This document shows positions 60,379 through 64,000 of a stretch of DNA of 64,000 bases, in pieces. The notes under the pieces were generated by a model. It saw only the letters and a program-made list of their open reading frames with translations. It did no database searches and was not told where the DNA came from. How positions within the stretch are numbered: the first letter of the stretch is position 1; every line of letters begins with the position of its first letter. Source of the DNA: Pseudomonas asiatica (GTDB lineage: Bacteria; Pseudomonadota; Gammaproteobacteria; Pseudomonadales; Pseudomonadaceae); assembly GCF_009932335.1 (NCBI RefSeq), contig NZ_BLJF01000001.1, positions 1,612,001-1,676,000 on the forward strand, read 5' to 3'. The position numbers and the translations under genes were made by a program.

Positions 60379-61230
60379 ATGAACAAGAACCACACCCTTG
60401 ATCTGGCGCTGCTCAGGGCCTTTGTCGAAGTGGCGGATACCGGAAGCATGAGTGTTGCATCGGTAGGGCTGCACCTGACACAAGGGGCTGTCAGCCAGCG
60501 AATAAAGCGGCTGGAGGCATTCCTCGGCTGCCCATTGCTGATGCGTGACACTCAAGGCAGTAGCCTGACCTGGCAGGGGAGGTCGTTGTTGCCTGACGCT
60601 CGTCGCCTGCTGCGGATGCATGATGCATTTTGCGCCAGTGTCGGGGCCAGGGAATCAGACGCCCCGGTGCGTCTCGGGCTCCCGTTCGATATGGCCGGCG
60701 CGCCGCTTGCTCCCGTGCTGAAGGCGTTCGGTGATGCCTTCCCCAAGGCCGAGGTAAAGATCTTCAGTGCTTCGTCCGTGGACCTCGACCAGGTGTTCGC
60801 CACGGGCGAACTCGATCTGGTGCTCAGCCAAGGCCCGGTTGATGTCGAGTTGGGCGAACGCCTGGCTGTTGATCAGCTGGTGTGGCTGGGCAACGAGACC
60901 GCATCGGCACGGCGCCCATTGGCTCTGTGCTTCCTGACGGCGAATTGCGCCTTTCGCGACACCGTTTTCCGGTGTCTTGGCGAAGCAGGTATCGTGGCAA
61001 AGGTGGTATTTGAAAATGCGTCGGTCGATACCACGTTGACCATGGTTCGCAACGGGCTGGCGGTTACGCCATGGCTGCGAAGTCTCGTTCCTGAAGATAT
61101 CAGCCTGGCTGCAGCCGAATGTGGGTTACCGACACTGCCCGCGTTCGCCGTGCGGTTGCAGACGGTCGAGGATGCCAGTCGTTCCGTTTCTGGCCTCGCG
61201 GACATTATCCGGGAACATTTCAAGCGCTGA
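60379..61230 (+). CDS. LysR-family transcriptional regulator
   Basis: 283 residues. Winged HTH at the start (LALLRAFVEVADTGSMSVAS, LTQGAVSQRIKRLEAFLG), then a LysR substrate-binding domain (VRLGLPFDMAGAPLAPVLKA, VTPWLRSLVPEDI). Divergent from the cupin gene. The inducer is unknown. Confidence 0.86.
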   Translation: MNKNHTLDLALLRAFVEVADTGSMSVASVGLHLTQGAVSQRIKRLEAFLGCPLLMRDTQGSSLTWQGRSLLPDARRLLRMHDAFCASVGARESDAPVRLGLPFDMAGAPLAPVLKAFGDAFPKAEVKIFSASSVDLDQVFATGELDLVLSQGPVDVELGERLAVDQLVWLGNETASARRPLALCFLTANCAFRDTVFRCLGEAGIVAKVVFENASVDTTLTMVRNGLAVTPWLRSLVPEDISLAAAECGLPTLPAFAVRLQTVEDASRSVSGLADIIREHFKR

Positions 61231-61329
61231 GACGGCTGCGTTTCTCATCACTGCGAAGCCGGTCCGAATGAGCAGGTCCAGATTGTTTGTTGATGTTGCC
61301 CCACGCCTGTGTACTCGACTGACGCAGGC

Positions 61330-61569
61330 CTACGGCTCTTGCGCAAGACCGTGCAGGTGCTCGCGCAGAAAGTCGATGAAGGCCATCGCCCGTGCCGAAT
61401 GTCGCCGCTCGCGGCTGAACACCGCGCTGACGGGCAGTGCCGTGGCTTTGTAATCGTCAAGCACGCTTAGCACGCTGCCGCGTTCAACGTCTGCTTTGAA
61501 AAGCCATTGTGGCGAGAGGGAGATGCCCAAACCGCACCGTCTTGCGCCGCTCTCGTTCAGAAGCGCCAC
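61330..61569 (-). pseudogene. LysR-type regulator, C-terminal remnant
   Basis: About 75 residues: GLGISLSPQWLFKADVERGS, YKATALPVSAVFSRERRHSA, AFIDFLREHL. This is the last quarter of a LysR effector domain; the HTH and most of the sensor are gone. Its 5' end meets the ADH remnant on the opposite strand at about 61540-61570. Confidence 0.8.
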
Positions 61570-61789
61570 TTATTCGGGGGTGTTCACCCTGGCCCCGTTG
61601 CTCACGGGCCAGGGCCGCGAACACCATGGCGCAATCCTGCGCGAGGCGGCCGAGCTGGCAGATGCGGGGCAACTGACGATACGGGTGGACCGGCAACGGT
61701 TCGCACTGGACGAGGTAAACGACGCCTTCCGCCAGGTCGCAGAAGGCCGCGCCAAGGGCAAGACAATCATCCAGTTGTTGAGCGAATAG
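61565..61789 (+). pseudogene. Zinc/quinone-type alcohol dehydrogenase, C-terminal remnant
   Basis: 75 residues, ATYSGVFTLAPLLTGQGREH then ILREAAELADAGQLTIRVD, VNDAFRQVAEGRAKGKTIIQ: the end of a medium-chain (quinone oxidoreductase-like) dehydrogenase. No zinc or nucleotide site remains. It directly abuts the LysR remnant, head to head, and is followed by a terminator hairpin. Confidence 0.82.
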
Positions 61790-61824
61790 AATCGAGAACG
61801 TTGAACGCCAAGGTATCCGCCGAT

Positions 61825-61850
61825 GGGGGCCGCTTTACCGAGCGGCCCCC
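61825..61850. terminator. Perfect GC-rich terminator hairpin
   Basis: GGGGGCCGCT (61825-61834) and AGCGGCCCCC (61841-61850) form a 10-bp stem with a 6-base loop; TGACTTTGT follows. It serves the ADH remnant and, from the other side, arsJ. Confidence 0.75.
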
Positions 61851-61913
61851 TGACTTTGTCGTGCTGGAGAGCAGATTTCGGGGGACGCGATTCTATGGCA
61901 CACGCTGAGTGGG

Positions 61914-63137
61914 TCAATTGCAATCGCTGGCATGCCTTGGCAATGCACTCGATATCAATGCTGCCAGCAGAACAAATACTGTGGAGATCCACAGGCAGGC
62001 CTCCAACCCGTAAGCCTGGAATACCCAGCCGGAAAGCAGCGTACCGACCAGCCGCCCTAGCGCGTTGGACATGTAGTAGAAGCCCACATCCAGCGATACC
62101 CCGTCTTCCTTGGCATAGCTGACGATCAGGTAGCTATGCAGCGACGAATTCACGGCGAACAGCACGCCGAACAGCATCAGCCCGCCAAGCACCATCCCCT
62201 GGGCCGACCAGCCTGCCGACAGGCCCACGGCGATGAGCGCCGGCAGCCCGGCAAGGGCGATCGCCCAGATGAAAGCCGCGCGACCGTCGGGCACCTGGCC
62301 GCGTTTCTTGCCAGTGATGTGGGGGGCAAGCGACTGGACGATGCCGTAGCCGATTATCCATGCAGCCAGGAAGCCGCCGACCAGCCAGAAGTCCCAGCCA
62401 AAAGCCGTGCTCAGGTACACCGGCAAAGCCACGACGAACCAGACGTCACGGGCGCCAAAGAGAAACAGCCGTGCGGCCGAAAGAATGTTGATGGCCCGGC
62501 TCTTGGACAGCATGTCGCGGAACTTCGGCTTGGCCTTGGCCTTGCCCAGGTCCTTCTTCAGCAGGATCAGGCTGCCGACCCAGATCAATGCCAGTACCGT
62601 CGCCATGGCCAGCACCGCCAGGGTGAAGCCGAGCAGGGCGAGCAGGGCGCCACCAAGGAAGAAACCCACGCCCTTGAGCGCGTTTTTCGAGCCCGTCAGG
62701 ATGGCCACCCACTTGTACAGGGTGCCTTGCTGGCTGCCTGGCACCAGCAGCTTGATGGAGCTCTTGGCACTCATCTTGTTCAGGTCCTTGGCGATGCCGG
62801 ACAGCGCCTGTGCCGCCATCACCCAGGGCACTGTCAGCCAGGCTGCCGGCACCGTGAGCATCAGCAGGGCCAGAACCTGCAGGCCCAAGCCTATGTTCAT
62901 GGTGCGATTCAGCCCCAGGCGGGCGCCGAGGTAGCCGCCCACCAGGTTGGTGATCACGCCGAACACTTCATAGAACAGGAACAGCGCCGCGATCTGCAGC
63001 GGCGTGTAGCCCAGCGTATGGAAGTGCAGTACCACCAACATGCGCAACGCACCGTCGGTGAGGGTGAAGGCCCAGTAGTTGCCGGTAACCAGCAGGTACT
63101 GACGCACGTGTGCAGGCAGGGCTGACAACGCCTTCAT
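61914..63137 (-). CDS. arsJ: ArsJ: MFS exporter of 1-arseno-3-phosphoglycerate
   Basis: 407 residues, 12 membrane segments (LFLFYEVFGVITNLVGGYLG, VGFFLGGALLALLGFTLAVL, WLVGGFLAAWIIGYGIVQSL), with the ArsJ-specific SGIAKDLNKMSAKSSIKLLV and KWVAILTGSKNALKGVGFFL. It is coupled by a 9-bp gap to a glyceraldehyde-3-phosphate dehydrogenase gene upstream. In P. aeruginosa the pair detoxifies arsenate: GAPDH makes 1-arseno-3-phosphoglycerate and ArsJ exports it. Inner membrane. Confidence 0.92.
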   Translation of the reverse strand: MKALSALPAHVRQYLLVTGNYWAFTLTDGALRMLVVLHFHTLGYTPLQIAALFLFYEVFGVITNLVGGYLGARLGLNRTMNIGLGLQVLALLMLTVPAAWLTVPWVMAAQALSGIAKDLNKMSAKSSIKLLVPGSQQGTLYKWVAILTGSKNALKGVGFFLGGALLALLGFTLAVLAMATVLALIWVGSLILLKKDLGKAKAKPKFRDMLSKSRAINILSAARLFLFGARDVWFVVALPVYLSTAFGWDFWLVGGFLAAWIIGYGIVQSLAPHITGKKRGQVPDGRAAFIWAIALAGLPALIAVGLSAGWSAQGMVLGGLMLFGVLFAVNSSLHSYLIVSYAKEDGVSLDVGFYYMSNALGRLVGTLLSGWVFQAYGLEACLWISTVFVLLAALISSALPRHASDCN

Positions 63138-63146
63138 GATTGCCGG

Positions 63147-64000
63147 TTACTCCGCCGTGCCGACCATTCGGGCCAGTTCCGCTGCACGGTTGGCGTAGCC
63201 CCACTCGTTGTCGTACCAGGCGTAGATCTTCACCTGGGTACCATTGACCACCAGGGTCGATAGCGCATCGATGATGGAGGACCGCGGGTCGGTGCGGTAG
63301 TCGATGGACACCAGCGGTCGCTGTTCGTAGCCCAGGATACCCTTCAACGGGCCTTCGGCAGCCGCCTTCAACAACGCATTGACCTCTTCGGCAGTGGTCT
63401 CGCGTGCCACTTCGAACACGCAGTCGGTCAGCGAGGCGTTGGCCAGCGGTACACGCACGGCATGGCCATTCAGCTTGCCGCGCAGTTCAGGAAAGATCTC
63501 GGCGATTGCGGTAGCCGAGCCCGTGGTGGTCGGGATCAGGCTCATGCCCGAGGCGCGGGCGCGACGCAGGTCCTTGTGCGGTGTATCGAGGATGCTCTGG
63601 GTATTGGTCAGGTCGTGGATGGTGGTGATCGAGCCGTGGCGGATGCCCAGGTTCTCGTGAATCACCTTGACCACTGGGGCCAGGCAGTTGGTGGTGCAGG
63701 AAGCGGCGGTGACGATACGGTGCTGCGCCGGGTCGAACAGGTGCTGGTTGACGCCCATTACCACGTTCAGCGCGCCTTTCTCCTTCACTGGCGCGCAGAC
63801 CACCACGCGTTTGACGCCCTGGTCCAGGTAGGCCTGGAGCACGGCTACCGACTTCATCTTGCCGCTGGCTTCGATGACCAGCTCGCAGCCCGACCAGTCG
63901 GTGTCCGCAATGTTCTTGTTCGCGGTGACCTTGATGCGCTTGCCCTCGATCACCACCGAGTCGCCATCTGCCCCGGCTTCACGATCCCAGCGCCCGTGGA
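63147..64000 (-). CDS. Glyceraldehyde-3-phosphate dehydrogenase of the arsenate operon (N-terminus outside window)
   Basis: At least 284 residues; the start lies beyond 64000 because the frame is open to the last bases. Catalytic cysteine motif [52 protein letters not shown] and the C-terminal [11 protein letters not shown] are all present. Paired with arsJ, it forms 1-arseno-3-phosphoglycerate from arsenate. Probably separate from the central glycolytic gap gene. Any arsR or other ars genes would lie beyond the window. Confidence 0.92.
   Translation of the reverse strand, partial: HGRWDREAGADGDSVVIEGKRIKVTANKNIADTDWSGCELVIEASGKMKSVAVLQAYLDQGVKRVVVCAPVKEKGALNVVMGVNQHLFDPAQHRIVTAASCTTNCLAPVVKVIHENLGIRHGSITTIHDLTNTQSILDTPHKDLRRARASGMSLIPTTTGSATAIAEIFPELRGKLNGHAVRVPLANASLTDCVFEVARETTAEEVNALLKAAAEGPLKGILGYEQRPLVSIDYRTDPRSSIIDALSTLVVNGTQVKIYAWYDNEWGYANRAAELARMVGTAE

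Overview
The window is chromosomal DNA of the Pseudomonas putida group. The evidence is high GC content, a dense set of putida-type REP/REPIN inverted repeats (tGTAGGAGCGGCCTTGTGTCGCGA and related families), and near-complete synteny with the ped alcohol-oxidation cluster known from P. putida KT2440. No rRNA, tRNA, CRISPR array, integrase or intact insertion sequence was seen.

Layout. (1) 1-4761: polyamine catabolism operon (gamma-glutamyl ligase, C26 amidohydrolase, SpuC-type transaminase) flanked by two near-identical XRE-cupin regulators. (2) 4788-14472: a light/singlet-oxygen response region. It holds an SDR, a chalcone-isomerase-like protein, an FeS-type photolyase/cryptochrome with a DUF2256 partner, and a six-gene operon (NTF2-like, SDR, FAD oxidoreductase, DUF1365, cyclopropane/furan fatty-acid type methyltransferase, DUF2878). 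A short LOV photoreceptor gene and a divergent class II LitR/CarH-type MerR regulator follow. Boxes matching the published PplR operator lie in front of the operon. The LOV gene carries an in-frame amber codon. (3) 14690-40415: the quinoprotein alcohol oxidation island. It has a porin broken by a second amber codon, a FIST/NosP-like sensor with a hybrid kinase, PedR1, PQQ-associated proteins with an ABC exporter, PedS2/PedR2, the Ca-type dehydrogenase PedE, cytochrome PedF, a periplasmic binding protein, a SoxYZ-like carrier, a metallohydrolase, the lanthanide-type dehydrogenase PedH, aldehyde dehydrogenase PedI, a PqqA/PqqD pair, an Fe-type alcohol dehydrogenase and a second hybrid kinase. 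A recurrent TACCAA/AGTAGCATTCG motif, often in tandem at 22-23 bp, precedes many of these units. (4) 40653-53886: mixed metabolism, envelope and stress genes (SulP, AT-rich segment, ExoIII-type nuclease, MscS, hemerythrin, CinA, zinc ADH, AraC, AhpD-like, glutaredoxin). (5) 54007-59831: creatinine/creatine utilisation (GlxA-type regulator, permease, creatininase, creatinase) with a deleted second GlxA-type regulator. (6) 59888-64000: cupin/LysR pair, fused remnants of a LysR gene and a zinc ADH gene, then ArsJ with a GAPDH (arsenate detoxification through 1-arseno-3-phosphoglycerate), cut by the window end.

How it works together. Polyamines, alcohols/aldehydes and creatinine feed central metabolism. 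The periplasmic quinoproteins PedE and PedH pass electrons toward cytochrome PedF. PedS2/R2 probably performs the Ca/lanthanide switch and PedR1 the wider activation. The light cluster probably repairs DNA and remodels membrane lipids under light or singlet oxygen. Several genes are broken (LOV, porin, GlxA-like, LysR, ADH, a small membrane protein), so this strain shows recent local gene decay.
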